From Arsenicicoccus sp. oral taxon 190 (GTDB lineage Bacteria; Actinomycetota; Actinomycetes; Actinomycetales; Dermatophilaceae), in contig NZ_CP012070.1 of the NCBI RefSeq assembly GCF_001189535.1, positions 2,232,001 to 2,296,000 of the forward strand: 64,000 nucleotides of DNA, read 5' to 3'. Shown piece by piece: positions 8,122 to 17,777 of this stretch. The notes under the pieces were generated by a model, which was not told the DNA's origin, made no database searches, and worked only from the letters and a program-made list of their open reading frames with translations. The position numbers and the translations under genes were made by a program. Position 1 is the stretch's first letter. Each line of letters opens with the position of its first letter.

Positions 8122-9789
8122 GTGACCACACACCGACGTGCCATCGCCGTCACGCTCAGTGCCGCTGCCGCTCTGTCCGGCCTCGCCGCCGCAGCCCCCG
8201 CCACCGCAGGCCAGGAGGGACCCTCCCGGTCGGTCCTCGTGCTCGCCAAGAACGGCGCGCAGGACGCCGCCGTCCGCGCCGCCATCCGCAAGGCCGGGGG
8301 CGAGGTGACCGAGGTCGACGCCGCCATCGGCCTCTACTCGGTCCGGACCACCCGCACCGACTTCACCGGCGCGGTCCGTGCCGACGCCGCCGTCGACACC
8401 GCCAGCGCCGACCGGGTGATCGGGCGGGCCCCCAAGGAGGCCAAGCCCAGCATCGCCGACATCGAGAAGCTCAAGGCCCAGCGCGGCAAGGGACGCAAGG
8501 CGCCCGCGCCGGCCCTCGACACCGAGGGCGAGCCGCTCGCCGGCTACCAGTGGGACATGCGGATGATCCGCACCGCGCAGGCGCACCGCATCGCCACCGG
8601 CCGCGGGGTCCGGGTGGGAGTCATCGACACCGGCGTCGACGGCCACCACCCCGACATCGCCCCCAACTTCAACGCCGCGCTGTCGCGCAACTTCACCGTC
8701 GACATGCCCGACATCGACGGCCCCTGCGCGGAGGACCCGGACGGCTCCTGCACCGACCCGGCCGACGTCGACGAGGGCGGCCACGGCACCCACGTCGCGT
8801 CGACGATCGCCTCCCCGGTCAACGGCCAGGGCATCGCCGGCGTCGCCCCGCAGGCCGAGATCGTCAACCTGCGCGCCGGTCAGGACTCCGGCTACTTCTT
8901 CCTGGCCCCGACGGTCAAGGCGCTGACCTACGCCGGCGACAACGGCATCGACGTGGTCAACATGAGCTACTACATCGACCCGTGGGCCTTCAACTGCGCC
9001 AACAACCCCGCCGACTCCCCGGAGGAGCAGGCGCAGCAGCGGCTCACCATCGAGGCCACCAACCGTGCACTGCGCTACGCCCGCGGCAAGGGCGTCACCC
9101 TGATCGCGGCGGCCGGCAACTCCGCCACCGACCTGGACAACCCGACCGTCGACGACTCCTCCCCGGACTACCCCGAGGGGGCGGCCAAGCACCGGGTCAT
9201 CGACAACTCCTGCCTCGACCTGCCCACCGAGGGCGACCACGTCCTCACGGTCACGTCGGTCGGGCCGTCGGGTCGCAAGGCCTACTACTCGAGCTACGGC
9301 CTGCACTCGGTCGACGTGGCCGCGCCGGGTGGCGACTACCGCGACTGGTACGGCACGCCCAGCTATGCCAAGCCCACCAACCTGATCCTCGCCGCGATGC
9401 CCAAGAACGTCGGGATCGCCGAGGGTGACATCGACCCGGTGACGGGGGAGCCGACCAACGACTTCGTCATCAAGCAGGGCGACGGCTACTACACCTTCAT
9501 GCAGGGCACCTCCATGGCGGCGCCGCACGCCACCGGCGTCGCTGCGCTGATCATCGACCGGTGGGGCCACCGCGACCCCAAGCAGGGCGGCCAGGCGCTC
9601 AACCCCCACCAGACCGAGAAGATCCTCACCCGCACCGCGACGGACCACGCCTGCCCCTCCCCGGCGACGATGGTCTACCCGGGCGTCAACGCGAAGTACA
9701 CCGCGACGTGCACCGGGACGCCGGAGTTCAACAGCTTCTACGGCGACGGCATCGTCGACGCGCTGAGCGCGGTCAGCAAGAAGCACTGA
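8122..9789 (+). CDS. Secreted subtilisin-like serine protease (S8 family)
   Basis: A 555-residue exported subtilase. The N-terminus has a signal peptide (basic start, Ala/Leu-rich core, cleavage near ATAGQ), then an inhibitor-I9-like propeptide of about 110 residues. The catalytic triad is clear: Asp in VIDTGVDGHHPD, His in GGHGTHVAST and Ser in GTSMAAPHATG, with oxyanion Asn in AAAGNSA. It ends directly after the catalytic domain, with no anchor or repeat, so it should be released. GTG 8122 is chosen because AGGAG lies 7 nt upstream and the signal peptide begins there. A long terminator hairpin follows. Confidence 0.93.
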   Translation: MTTHRRAIAVTLSAAAALSGLAAAAPATAGQEGPSRSVLVLAKNGAQDAAVRAAIRKAGGEVTEVDAAIGLYSVRTTRTDFTGAVRADAAVDTASADRVIGRAPKEAKPSIADIEKLKAQRGKGRKAPAPALDTEGEPLAGYQWDMRMIRTAQAHRIATGRGVRVGVIDTGVDGHHPDIAPNFNAALSRNFTVDMPDIDGPCAEDPDGSCTDPADVDEGGHGTHVASTIASPVNGQGIAGVAPQAEIVNLRAGQDSGYFFLAPTVKALTYAGDNGIDVVNMSYYIDPWAFNCANNPADSPEEQAQQRLTIEATNRALRYARGKGVTLIAAAGNSATDLDNPTVDDSSPDYPEGAAKHRVIDNSCLDLPTEGDHVLTVTSVGPSGRKAYYSSYGLHSVDVAAPGGDYRDWYGTPSYAKPTNLILAAMPKNVGIAEGDIDPVTGEPTNDFVIKQGDGYYTFMQGTSMAAPHATGVAALIIDRWGHRDPKQGGQALNPHQTEKILTRTATDHACPSPATMVYPGVNAKYTATCTGTPEFNSFYGDGIVDALSAVSKKH

Positions 9790-9805
9790 TCCACCGCTCT
9801 ACCGA

Positions 9806-9848
9806 CGTGGGCGCCCGCCCCCGGACCATCCGGGGGTGGGCGCCCACG
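9806..9848 (+). terminator. Long hairpin terminator after the subtilase gene
   Basis: Arms beginning GTGGGCGCCC and ending GGGCGCCCAC form a near-perfect stem of about 19 bp with a small loop, 17 nt after the stop codon. There is no T-run. Confidence 0.8.
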
Positions 9849-9894
9849 CCGGCGTCGCAGCGACCGCGACCGGGCCGGCTGAGATGATGGGCCC

Positions 9895-10986
9895 ATGCCC
9901 GCAACGACGCCACCGTCCCTGCGACCCTCGACGCTGCCCCTCACCGGCCTCCCGCCCGGGTGGACGCTCCGGGTCCCCGACGAGCGGGACGTGCACCGGC
10001 TCGCCGGGCTCCGGGCAGCCGTCACCGACCGGGCCGTCGGGGGCGCCACGCCCGACACCCGCACCGTGCTGCTGGAGATCACCGGGGTGGCCTCGTGGAC
10101 CCGCCGCCAGGCCGTCGCGGTCGACCCGGGCGGCTGCGTGCGCGGCTGGGCGGCAGCCCACGACCGGGCCGCCGGGCGGGTGCTCGCCCACGTCACCGTC
10201 GAGCCCGACCTGGACGCGCAGGCGGGGGCCGGCACCGAGGACGCCGTCGCCCGGGCCCTGCTCGCCTGGGTGGAGCGGGCCGCCCGCGCCATCGCCCACC
10301 TGCGGCGCCTGGGCAGCACCCAGATCGACACCGGGTCGTATGCCGGCGACGACCGTCAGGGCGGCTGGCTGCGGGACGCGGGGTTCCGGCATACGCGCAC
10401 GTGGCTGCAGATGAGCCGGCCCGTGGACCGCGGACGCGACCACCCGAGCCTGCTCCCGGCGCCGCGCGAGGGGGTGCGGGTGCGACGGGTCCGGTTGCAC
10501 ACCAACGGACTTCCCGTCGCGGAGGACATCCAGCTGATCCACGAGATGCTCGAGGAGTCCTTCGCGGACCACTTCAACAGCTATCGGGAGAGCTTCCCGG
10601 AGTTCGTGCAGCGGCTGCAGGAGGACCCGGGGCACCGGTGGGACTCCTGGTGGCTGGCGGAGGTGCGCGACGACGCCGGGGACGACGGCTGGCTCGCCGG
10701 CGGCGCGCTCGTCGGCACGGTCCTCGCCCCGGACCGGGAGGGCTTCCTCGGCGGCTACGTCGACTACATCGGGGTGCACCGCCGGGCCCGGGGCCGCGGG
10801 GTCGCCAAGGCGCTGCTGCACACCGCGATCGGGGACGCCGCGCTGCAGGGACGCAACCGGGTCGGCCTCGAGGTGGACGACGACTCGCCGACCCGCGCCG
10901 ACGCGCTGTACCGCTCCCTGGGCTGGGAGACCGCCTACCGCACCTGCTCCTGGCACCGCGACGTCGTGGTCGGCGAGCCGGGCTGA
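9895..10986 (+). CDS. Two-domain GNAT N-acetyltransferase
   Basis: A 363-residue protein with two GNAT-like halves. The C-terminal half has the acetyl-CoA loop RARGRGVAKALL (R-x-x-G-x-G/A) preceded by strand YVDYIGVHR and followed by the family end DALYRSLGWE. The N-terminal half (about residues 20-190) has GNAT-like strands but no clear CoA loop, so it is probably non-catalytic. The double-GNAT layout recalls mycothiol synthase and related actinobacterial acetyltransferases, but the sequence does not single out MshD. The acceptor is unknown. Confidence 0.75.
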   Translation: MPATTPPSLRPSTLPLTGLPPGWTLRVPDERDVHRLAGLRAAVTDRAVGGATPDTRTVLLEITGVASWTRRQAVAVDPGGCVRGWAAAHDRAAGRVLAHVTVEPDLDAQAGAGTEDAVARALLAWVERAARAIAHLRRLGSTQIDTGSYAGDDRQGGWLRDAGFRHTRTWLQMSRPVDRGRDHPSLLPAPREGVRVRRVRLHTNGLPVAEDIQLIHEMLEESFADHFNSYRESFPEFVQRLQEDPGHRWDSWWLAEVRDDAGDDGWLAGGALVGTVLAPDREGFLGGYVDYIGVHRRARGRGVAKALLHTAIGDAALQGRNRVGLEVDDDSPTRADALYRSLGWETAYRTCSWHRDVVVGEPG

Positions 10987-11064
10987 GCCACACGGCGGCC
11001 GACCCGGCAGTCGTATGCCGGACGCCTCCCGCACCCGGGCCGGACCCGCTGCCACCATGGCGCC

Positions 11065-12261
11065 ATGAAGGCCCTGCTGCTGGAGAACATCCACCCGCTC
11101 GCCACGACCGTCCTGACCGAGGCCGGCATCGAGGTGGACCACCGTCCTGGCGCCCTGGACGAGGACGAGCTGATCGCCGCCCTGCAGGGGGTGCAGCTGC
11201 TCGGGCTGCGGTCCAAGACCGAGCTGACCGAGCGCGTGGTCGCCGCCGCCCCGGACCTGCTGGCCGTCGGAGCGTTCTGCATCGGCACCAACCAGATCGC
11301 CCTCGGCGCCGCCGCGTCGCGCGGTGTCCCGGCCTTCAACGCGCCGTACTCCAACACCCGGTCCGTCGTCGAGCTGGCGCTCGCCGAGATCATCGTGATG
11401 GCCCGCCGCCTCACCGAGAAGGACCGGGCGCTGCACGACGGCGTGTGGCGCAAGGACGCCAAGGGCTCGCACGAGATCCGCGGCCGCCGGCTCGGCATCG
11501 TGGGCTACGGCAACATCGGGTCCCAGCTGTCCGTCGTCGCCGAGATGCTCGGGATGGAGGTCTACTTCTACGACATCCAGGACCGCCTCGCGCTCGGCAA
11601 CGCCCGCCGCTGCTCGTCGCTGGAGGAGCTGCTCGACATCGCCGAGGCCGTGACCCTGCACGTCGACGGGCGGCCCGGCAACGCCGGCTTCTTCGGGCGC
11701 GAGCAGTTCGAACGGATGCGGCCGCGGGCGCTCTTCCTCAACCTGTCGCGCGGCTTCCTCGTGGACTACGAGGCGCTGCGTGACGGCCTCGAGTCCGGCC
11801 ACATCGCCGGGGCGGCGGTGGACGTCTTCCCGCAGGAGCCCAAGACGTCCGGCGACCCCTTCGAGTCGCCGCTGCAGGGCATGCCCAACACCGTGCTCAC
11901 CCCCCACATCGGCGGGTCCACCGAGGAGGCCCAGGAGGACATCGGCCGGTTCGTGGCGGGCAAGCTGCGGGACTACGTGTCCTACGGCACCACGACGCTG
12001 TCGGTCAACCTGCCGCAGCTGACCCTGCAGCACATCCCCGGCGACCACCGGGTCACGCACTTCCACCGCAACACCCCGGGCGTGCTGGCCAAGGTCAACC
12101 AGATCCTCGCCTCCCACGGCGTCAACATCGGCGGCCAGCTGCTCGGCACCCAGGGCGACCTCGGCTACGTCGTGACCGACGTGGACTCCTCGGTCAACGA
12201 GCAGGCGCTGCGCGAGCTGGAGGCGCTCCCGGAGACGATCCGGCTGCGCATCGTCGACTGA
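11065..12261 (+). CDS. serA: D-3-phosphoglycerate dehydrogenase (SerA, ACT-type)
   Basis: A 398-residue enzyme oxidising 3-phosphoglycerate to 3-phosphohydroxypyruvate in serine synthesis. The NAD loop GIVGYGNIGSQL is near residue 147, with the Arg/Glu/His catalytic set in NLSRGFLVD, DVFPQEP and LTPHIGGS, and a C-terminal ACT domain from about 325 that typically binds serine. Length and signature (VYFYDIQDRLALGNA) match the E. coli-type enzyme, not the roughly 530-residue form with an extra regulatory domain found in mycobacteria. The gene stands alone; I see no strong ribosome site, and CACCAT 6 nt before the ATG may serve a leaderless message. Confidence 0.93.
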   Translation: MKALLLENIHPLATTVLTEAGIEVDHRPGALDEDELIAALQGVQLLGLRSKTELTERVVAAAPDLLAVGAFCIGTNQIALGAAASRGVPAFNAPYSNTRSVVELALAEIIVMARRLTEKDRALHDGVWRKDAKGSHEIRGRRLGIVGYGNIGSQLSVVAEMLGMEVYFYDIQDRLALGNARRCSSLEELLDIAEAVTLHVDGRPGNAGFFGREQFERMRPRALFLNLSRGFLVDYEALRDGLESGHIAGAAVDVFPQEPKTSGDPFESPLQGMPNTVLTPHIGGSTEEAQEDIGRFVAGKLRDYVSYGTTTLSVNLPQLTLQHIPGDHRVTHFHRNTPGVLAKVNQILASHGVNIGGQLLGTQGDLGYVVTDVDSSVNEQALRELEALPETIRLRIVD

Positions 12262-12420
12262 ACGCCCCGGCCGGCTGGTGCTCCGCGTGAGGAAAACCAC
12301 GCCGACGCGGCCCGGCCGGACGCCCAGGACGGTCGGGTGCAGCGGCGGGGCCGTGCCACACTGAGCCCACCCGGGGCACGGACGCCACCGGGCGACCGAC
12401 GAAGACACTCGGGAGCAGCC

Positions 12421-13959
12421 ATGCCCACCGCCATCCGCCGCGCCGCCGTCGCCCTCGCGACCGCCGCCCTGCTCGCCTCGAGCGCATGCTCCGCCGGGTC
12501 CAGCACCCAGGGGTCCGGCAGCGGCCAGAGCGGATCGGACGGGGGTCAGGGCCAGGGCAAGGACACCGCCGCCATCGGGCTGGTGCTCGAGCCGACGAGC
12601 CTGGACTTCACCAAGGCCGACGGCGCCGCCATCCCGCAGGCGCTCCTCGGCAACGTCTACGAGGGCCTGGTGCGCGTCGACGACGCCGGCAAGATCCAGC
12701 CCGCCCTGGCCACCGCGTGGCAGGTCAGCCCCGACCGCAAGACCTACACCTTCGACCTGGTCGAGGGTGCGAAGTTCAGCAACGGCGCGCCCTTCACCGC
12801 CGACGACGCCGTTTTCAGCATCGAGCGCGTCACGAAGGACTGGGCAGTCTCGGTCAAGAAGTCCATGGACGTCGTCGCGAAGGCCACGGCGCTGTCGCCG
12901 ACCCGGCTGCAGGTGACCCTGTCCCGGCCCAGCAACTCCTGGCTCTACGCCATGACCACGCGGGTGGGCGCGATGTTCTCCCGCACCGGGGTGGCCGACC
13001 TCGCCACCACGCCCGTCGGCACCGGCCCCTACACCCTCGGGGAGTGGAAGCGCGGCGACTCGATCACGTTGCGCCGCAACGACTCCTACCACGGCACCAA
13101 GCCCTTCTTCCGGCAGGTGACGCTGCGCTACATCAAGGACCCCGCGGCGCTCAACAACGCGCTGCTGTCCGGCACCATCGACGTGATCGGGACCGTTCAG
13201 TCCCCGGAGTCGCTGCAGCAGTTCACCTCCAACCCGAAGTACCACGTCATCGAGGGCACGACCAACGGCGAGGTCATGCTCACCATGAACAACGCCACGC
13301 CGCTGCTCAAGGACAAGGCGGTGCGCCAGGCGATCCGCCAGGCCATCGACCACAAGGCGCTGCTGCAGACCTGCTGGGCCGGTCACGGCACCCTGCTCGG
13401 CACGATGGTCCCGCCCACCGACCCGTGGTACGAGGACCTCACCGGGCTGCTGCCCTTCAACCGGGCCAAGGCCACCCAGGCGCTCAAGGACGCGGGGGCG
13501 GCCGGCAAGGAGATCCGGCTGCGGCTGCCGTCGGCGCCCTACGCCACCACCTGCGGGCAGGTCGTCAAGTCCGACCTGGAGCAGGCTGGCCTCAAGGTCA
13601 AGGTCGACCAGATCGACTTCCCGACGTGGCTCACCGACGTCTTCAAGGGCGGCAGCTACGACCTGACCATCGTCGCCCACGTCGAGCCGCGCGACATCGG
13701 CCGGATGTTCGGCAACCCCGCCTACTACCCGCACTACGACAACAAGGCCGTGCAGGCCGAGCTGGCCGCGGCGGACGCCGGCACCGAGCAGGAGCAGGTC
13801 GAGCACATGAAGAAGGCGGCCCGGCTCGTCGCCGAGGACTCCGCCTCCGACGTGCTCTTCCTCATGCCCAACCTCGTGGTCGCCGACAAGGGCATCCAGG
13901 GCCTGCCGACCAACGCGGTGGGCGAGACGCTGGACCTGGCCCGCCTCTCGCGGTCCTAG
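12421..13959 (+). CDS. ABC transporter substrate-binding lipoprotein, peptide type (SBP family 5)
   Basis: A 512-residue extracytoplasmic solute-binding protein of the dipeptide/oligopeptide/nickel class. The N-terminus has a signal peptide ending LLASSACSAGS, whose Cys is the probable lipid anchor (the -3 position is weak). A Gly/Ser/Gln linker follows, then family-5 features: NVYEGLVRVD, LATAWQVSPDRKTYTFDL, and VGTGPYTLGEW. ATG 12421 is preceded by GGGAG. It heads a five-gene importer. The ligand (peptide, nickel or opine) cannot be read from sequence. Confidence 0.9.
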   Translation: MPTAIRRAAVALATAALLASSACSAGSSTQGSGSGQSGSDGGQGQGKDTAAIGLVLEPTSLDFTKADGAAIPQALLGNVYEGLVRVDDAGKIQPALATAWQVSPDRKTYTFDLVEGAKFSNGAPFTADDAVFSIERVTKDWAVSVKKSMDVVAKATALSPTRLQVTLSRPSNSWLYAMTTRVGAMFSRTGVADLATTPVGTGPYTLGEWKRGDSITLRRNDSYHGTKPFFRQVTLRYIKDPAALNNALLSGTIDVIGTVQSPESLQQFTSNPKYHVIEGTTNGEVMLTMNNATPLLKDKAVRQAIRQAIDHKALLQTCWAGHGTLLGTMVPPTDPWYEDLTGLLPFNRAKATQALKDAGAAGKEIRLRLPSAPYATTCGQVVKSDLEQAGLKVKVDQIDFPTWLTDVFKGGSYDLTIVAHVEPRDIGRMFGNPAYYPHYDNKAVQAELAAADAGTEQEQVEHMKKAARLVAEDSASDVLFLMPNLVVADKGIQGLPTNAVGETLDLARLSRS

Positions 13960-13962
13960 CCT
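13957..13962 (+). promoter_or_regulatory. -10 box TAGCCT containing the upstream stop codon
   Basis: TAGCCT begins with the TAG stop of the binding-protein gene and lies 7 nt before ATG 13970. This is the spacing expected for a leaderless transcript, so the permease genes may have their own promoter. No clear -35 box. Confidence 0.4.
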
Positions 13963-13969
13963 GGACCCC

Positions 13970-14920
13970 ATGCTGCTCGGCCTGCTGCGACGCGTCGGGG
14001 TCTTCGTGACCTCGCTGCTGGTGAGCAGCGTCCTGGTCTTCGGCCTGATGGTGCTGCTGCCCGGCGACCCCGCCCGGGTCGCCCTCGGCACCGGCGCCAC
14101 CGACGAGGCCGTCGCCGCGCTGCGGCACGACTTCGGGCTGGACCGGGCCCTGCCGGTGCAGTACCTCGACTGGCTGCGGGGCCTGGTCACCGGCGACCTC
14201 GGGGCGTCATACGTCTCCCGCGCGCCGATCGCTCCGCAGGTCGCCGACCGGTTGCAGGTGTCGCTGCTGCTGGTGCTGGCGGCGCTGCTGGTCGCGGTGG
14301 TCGTCGCGCTGCCGCTCGGGACGCTCGCCGCGCTCCACCACCGCCGCCCGCTCGGGGTGGTGCTCGCCGCGGTCTCCCAGCTCGGGGTGGCGGTGCCGGC
14401 CTTCCTCGTCGGGGTGCTGCTCATCAGCTACTTCGCGGTGCGGCTCGGGTGGTTCCCGGCCAACGGGTGGACCCCACCGGCGGAGGACCCCGTGATGTTC
14501 CTGCGCCAGCTGACCCTGCCGGCGCTGTCGCTCGGCCTGGTCCAGGCGGCGGTGCTGTCGCGCTACGTGCGCTCGGCCGTCCTGGACGTGCTGCACGAGG
14601 ACTACCTGCGCACGGCCCGGGCCAAGGGGCTGCGTCCGGGCCCCGCGCTGGTCCGGCACGGCCTGCGCAACGCGTCGGTCCCGGTGATGACGGTGCTCGG
14701 GCTGCAGCTCGCCACGACCCTCATCGGTGCGGTCGTCGTCGAGCGCGTCTTCGTCGTCCCCGGCCTCGGCTCCCTGCTCCTGGACAGCGTCGGCAACCGC
14801 GACCTGCTCGTCGTGCAGGACGTCGTGATGGTCCTGGTCGTCGCGGTGCTCGTCGTCAACCTGCTCGTCGACCTGCTCTACGTCGTGCTCGACCCCCGGC
14901 TGCGGACGGGCACGCGATGA
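13970..14920 (+). CDS. ABC transporter permease, DppB/OppB type
   Basis: A 316-residue inner-membrane permease. It has an N-terminal helix then the short periplasmic segment LPGDPARVALG typical of DppB, about six membrane helices, and the EAA loop (YLRTARAKGLRPGPALVRHGLRN) that docks to the ATPases. The start lies 10 nt after the binding-protein stop and has no clear ribosome site; a -10-like box 7 nt upstream suggests leaderless initiation. The stop overlaps the next gene by ATGA. Confidence 0.92.
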   Translation: MLLGLLRRVGVFVTSLLVSSVLVFGLMVLLPGDPARVALGTGATDEAVAALRHDFGLDRALPVQYLDWLRGLVTGDLGASYVSRAPIAPQVADRLQVSLLLVLAALLVAVVVALPLGTLAALHHRRPLGVVLAAVSQLGVAVPAFLVGVLLISYFAVRLGWFPANGWTPPAEDPVMFLRQLTLPALSLGLVQAAVLSRYVRSAVLDVLHEDYLRTARAKGLRPGPALVRHGLRNASVPVMTVLGLQLATTLIGAVVVERVFVVPGLGSLLLDSVGNRDLLVVQDVVMVLVVAVLVVNLLVDLLYVVLDPRLRTGTR

Positions 14921-15813
14921 CCCTCGACCCACGGGTCTCGTTGCCCGGCACCCCTCCTGCTGCCCGCGGCCGTATGCCGGGCGCTGCGCGCCGCGCCCGC
15001 CGCGTCGACGCGTCGCTGCTCGTGGGCGCCGCCCTGGTCGGCCTCGTCGTCGTCACGGCGCTGGTCAGCTTCGTGTGGACCCCGCACCCGCCGGACCTGA
15101 CCGACGGCTCCGTCGCGCTGCGGGGGCCGATGCCCGGGTACCCGCTCGGCACCGACCGGCTCGGGCAGGACGAGCTGTCCCGCCTCATGGTGGGGGCGCG
15201 CACCACGCTGCTCGTCGGCATCGTCTCGGTCGGGGTGGCCGCGCTCGTCGGGGTGCCGCTCGGGATCGTCGCGGGGATGCGTGGCGGCCTGCTCGGGCGG
15301 CTGCTGATGCGGGCCAACGACGTGCTGCTGGCCTTCCCGGCGCTGCTGCTCGCGATCATGCTGGCCGCCGTCCGGGGCGGCTCGACCACGGTGGCGATGG
15401 TCGCGATCGGCATCGCCTCGATCCCGAGCTTCGCGCGGGTGACGCGCGCGGGGGTGCTGTCGATCATGCACCGGGAGTACATCCTGGCCGCCCGTGCCGC
15501 CGGTCGCTCCTCCCTCGGCATCGCCGTGCACCACGTGCTGCCCGGCGTCGCCAACCTGGTCATCGTGCAGGCCTCGGTGGCGTTCGGCATGGCGATCCTC
15601 GCCGAGGCGGGGCTGAGCTATCTCGGGGTGGGGACTCCGCCGGACGTGCCCTCCTGGGGCCGGATGCTCTACGACTCGCAGGCCACGCTGTGGCAGACCC
15701 CGCGGCTGGCGTGGGTGCCCGGGCTCGCGATCGCGGTGGCGGTGCTCGGCTTCAACCTGCTCGGCGACGGGCTGCGCGACCTGCTGGACCCCACCCTGGA
15801 GGACCGGGGATGA
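14917..15813 (+). CDS. ABC transporter permease, DppC/OppC type
   Basis: A 298-residue second permease of the importer. An N-terminal cytoplasmic stretch precedes the first helix, then the DppC signature YPLGTDRLGQDELSRLM and five more helices, with the EAA loop EYILAARAAGRSSLGIAVHHVLPG. It overlaps the genes on both sides by ATGA, so the permease and ATPase genes are translationally coupled. Confidence 0.92.
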   Translation: MTLDPRVSLPGTPPAARGRMPGAARRARRVDASLLVGAALVGLVVVTALVSFVWTPHPPDLTDGSVALRGPMPGYPLGTDRLGQDELSRLMVGARTTLLVGIVSVGVAALVGVPLGIVAGMRGGLLGRLLMRANDVLLAFPALLLAIMLAAVRGGSTTVAMVAIGIASIPSFARVTRAGVLSIMHREYILAARAAGRSSLGIAVHHVLPGVANLVIVQASVAFGMAILAEAGLSYLGVGTPPDVPSWGRMLYDSQATLWQTPRLAWVPGLAIAVAVLGFNLLGDGLRDLLDPTLEDRG

Positions 15814-16781
15814 CCGAGCCCGTCCTGCAGGTCCGCGACCTCTCCATCACCGCCGGGCCCACCCGGCTGCTCGACGGGGTGTCCCTGACCATCGGCCCCG
15901 GCGAGCGGGTGGGGCTGATCGGGGAGTCCGGCTCCGGCAAGTCCATCACCAGCCTCGCGGTGATGGGGCTGCTGCCGCGCTCGCTGCAGGCCACGGGGTC
16001 CATCCGGCTCGCCGGGGTCGACGGTGACGTCATCGGCGCGGGGGAGCGGGAGCTGTCCGCGGTGCGCGGCCGGGACGTGGCGATGGTCTTCCAGGAGCCG
16101 ATGACCGCGCTCAACCCCACGATGCGGGTCGGGGACCAGGTGGCCGAGGCCATGACGGTGCACGGCCGGCCCCGGGACGAGGCGTGCGCCCGCGCGGTCG
16201 AGCTGCTCGCCGCGGTGCGGCTGCCGGACCCGGCCGGCACGATGCGCGCCTACCCGCACCAGCTCTCCGGCGGGCAGCGCCAGCGGGTCGTGCTCGCGAT
16301 CGCGCTCGCCAACGACCCCCTGCTGCTCATCTGCGACGAACCCACCACCGCCCTCGACGTCACGGTCCAGGCGCAGGTGCTCGACCTCGTCGTGTCCGGG
16401 GTCGAGGCGCGCGACGCCGCGCTGCTCTTCATCACCCACGACCTCGCGGTCGTCGCGACCGTGTGCGAGTCCGTCGCGGTGATGTACGCCGGCCGCATCG
16501 TCGAGGCCGGGCCCGTCCAGCAGGTCTTCCGGCACCCGCGCCACCGCTACACCCAGGGGCTGCTCGCCGCCTCCGACCTGGCGGTGGAGCCCGCGACCGG
16601 CCGGCTGCGCACCATCGCCGGGTCCGTCCCGCCCGCGGGGGAGCTCCCGCACGGCTGCGTCTTCCGCACCCGCTGCTGGAAGGCCACGGCGACCTGCGAG
16701 CAGCCGCCGCCGTGGACCGGGGTGCCCGACGGGCCCGGATACGCCTGCCACCACCCCGCCCGCACGGAGATGTTCGTATGA
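15810..16781 (+). CDS. ABC transporter ATPase, DppD/OppD type
   Basis: A 323-residue ATPase. Walker A is GESGSGKS, the signature is LSGGQRQR, Walker B is LLICDEPTTALD, and the switch His is in ITHDLAVV. The C-terminal extension with GCVFRTRCWKATATCEQ is the oligopeptide-transporter domain, whose Cys residues can bind an iron-sulfur cluster in some relatives. Four-base overlaps join it to both neighbours. Confidence 0.93.
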   Translation: MTEPVLQVRDLSITAGPTRLLDGVSLTIGPGERVGLIGESGSGKSITSLAVMGLLPRSLQATGSIRLAGVDGDVIGAGERELSAVRGRDVAMVFQEPMTALNPTMRVGDQVAEAMTVHGRPRDEACARAVELLAAVRLPDPAGTMRAYPHQLSGGQRQRVVLAIALANDPLLLICDEPTTALDVTVQAQVLDLVVSGVEARDAALLFITHDLAVVATVCESVAVMYAGRIVEAGPVQQVFRHPRHRYTQGLLAASDLAVEPATGRLRTIAGSVPPAGELPHGCVFRTRCWKATATCEQPPPWTGVPDGPGYACHHPARTEMFV

Positions 16782-17647
16782 CGACCCCGCCCGCCGTCTC
16801 CGTCGTCGACGTCACGCGCGACTACCCGCGCCCCCGCCGCCGGTTGCTCGGCCCCGCCCCCGTCGTGCCGGCGCTGCGCGGGGTGTCCCTCGACGTCGCG
16901 CCCGGCGAGAAGCTCGGGATCGTCGGGGAGTCCGGCTGCGGCAAGTCCACGCTGCTGCGGATCATGGCGGGGCTGGACCGCGCCACCTCCGGCTCGGTCA
17001 GCGTCGACGGGACGGACATCACCCGCGCCGGCGACCGGCAGCTCGCGTGGCTGCGCCGACGCCTGCAGGTCGTCTTCCAGGACCCCATGAGCTCGCTGGA
17101 CCCGCGCCACCGGGTCGGCACCATCGTCACCGAACCCCTGGACGCCCTCGGGATCCCCGGCGACCGCACCCGACGGGTGGCCGAGCTGCTGACCTCCGTG
17201 GGCCTGGACCCGTCGGCGGCGTCCCGCTACCCGCACCAGTTCTCCGGCGGGCAGCGGCAACGCATCGCGATCGCCCGGGCCCTCGCCCCCTCCCCGGGCA
17301 TCCTGCTCGCCGACGAACCCGTCTCCGCGCTCGACGTGTCGGTGCGCGCCCAGGTGCTCGAGGTCATCGAGTCCCTCGTGCAGGAGCTGGCGCTGACGCT
17401 CGTCTTCGTCTCCCACGACCTGTCCGTCGTGCGCCACGTGTGCACCCGCGTCGTCGTGATGCACGCCGGGCAGGTCGTCGAGGCCGGACCCACCGAGCAG
17501 GTCTACCGCCACCCCGCCGAGGACTACACCCGGCGCCTCGTCGCGGCCGTCCCGACGGTGCGCCGGGCGCTCGCCGGCACCACGGCGGCCGACCTCGCGT
17601 CCCCGCACGGGACATCCCCGCACGGGACATCCCCGCGCGAGGCGTGA
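16778..17647 (+). CDS. ABC transporter ATPase, DppF/OppF type
   Basis: A 289-residue ATPase, partner of the preceding one. Walker A GESGCGKS, signature FSGGQRQR, Walker B ILLADEPVSALD and switch VSHDLSVV are all present. It lacks the Cys-containing C-terminal domain. It ends in a duplicated SPHGT tail encoded by 15-bp repeats (17601-17630), probably unstructured. It ends the importer operon. Confidence 0.92.
   Translation: MTTPPAVSVVDVTRDYPRPRRRLLGPAPVVPALRGVSLDVAPGEKLGIVGESGCGKSTLLRIMAGLDRATSGSVSVDGTDITRAGDRQLAWLRRRLQVVFQDPMSSLDPRHRVGTIVTEPLDALGIPGDRTRRVAELLTSVGLDPSAASRYPHQFSGGQRQRIAIARALAPSPGILLADEPVSALDVSVRAQVLEVIESLVQELALTLVFVSHDLSVVRHVCTRVVVMHAGQVVEAGPTEQVYRHPAEDYTRRLVAAVPTVRRALAGTTAADLASPHGTSPHGTSPREA
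17601..17630 (+). repeat. 15-bp tandem duplication at the end of the ATPase gene
   Basis: Two identical 15-bp units (17601-17615 and 17616-17630) followed by a partial third encode SPHGT-SPHGT-SPREA at the protein's C-terminus. Confidence 0.85.
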
Positions 17648-17777
17648 CGGCGGCGGCGCGCAGCGCCCGGCATACGGCCACCCCGGGTGAGGAGCGGGAG
17701 AGGCGGGTGGGCACGATGAGGGGGACAGGAGACCCCTGCACCGCCACGACGACGTGGCCCCTCACCAGGAGCGCACC

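Noticed and set aside
9799..14424. A 1541-codon open frame on the minus strand across the GNAT, serA and importer genes
   Set aside because: Antisense to well-identified genes, no recognisable motif, and residue composition is that of a shadow frame.
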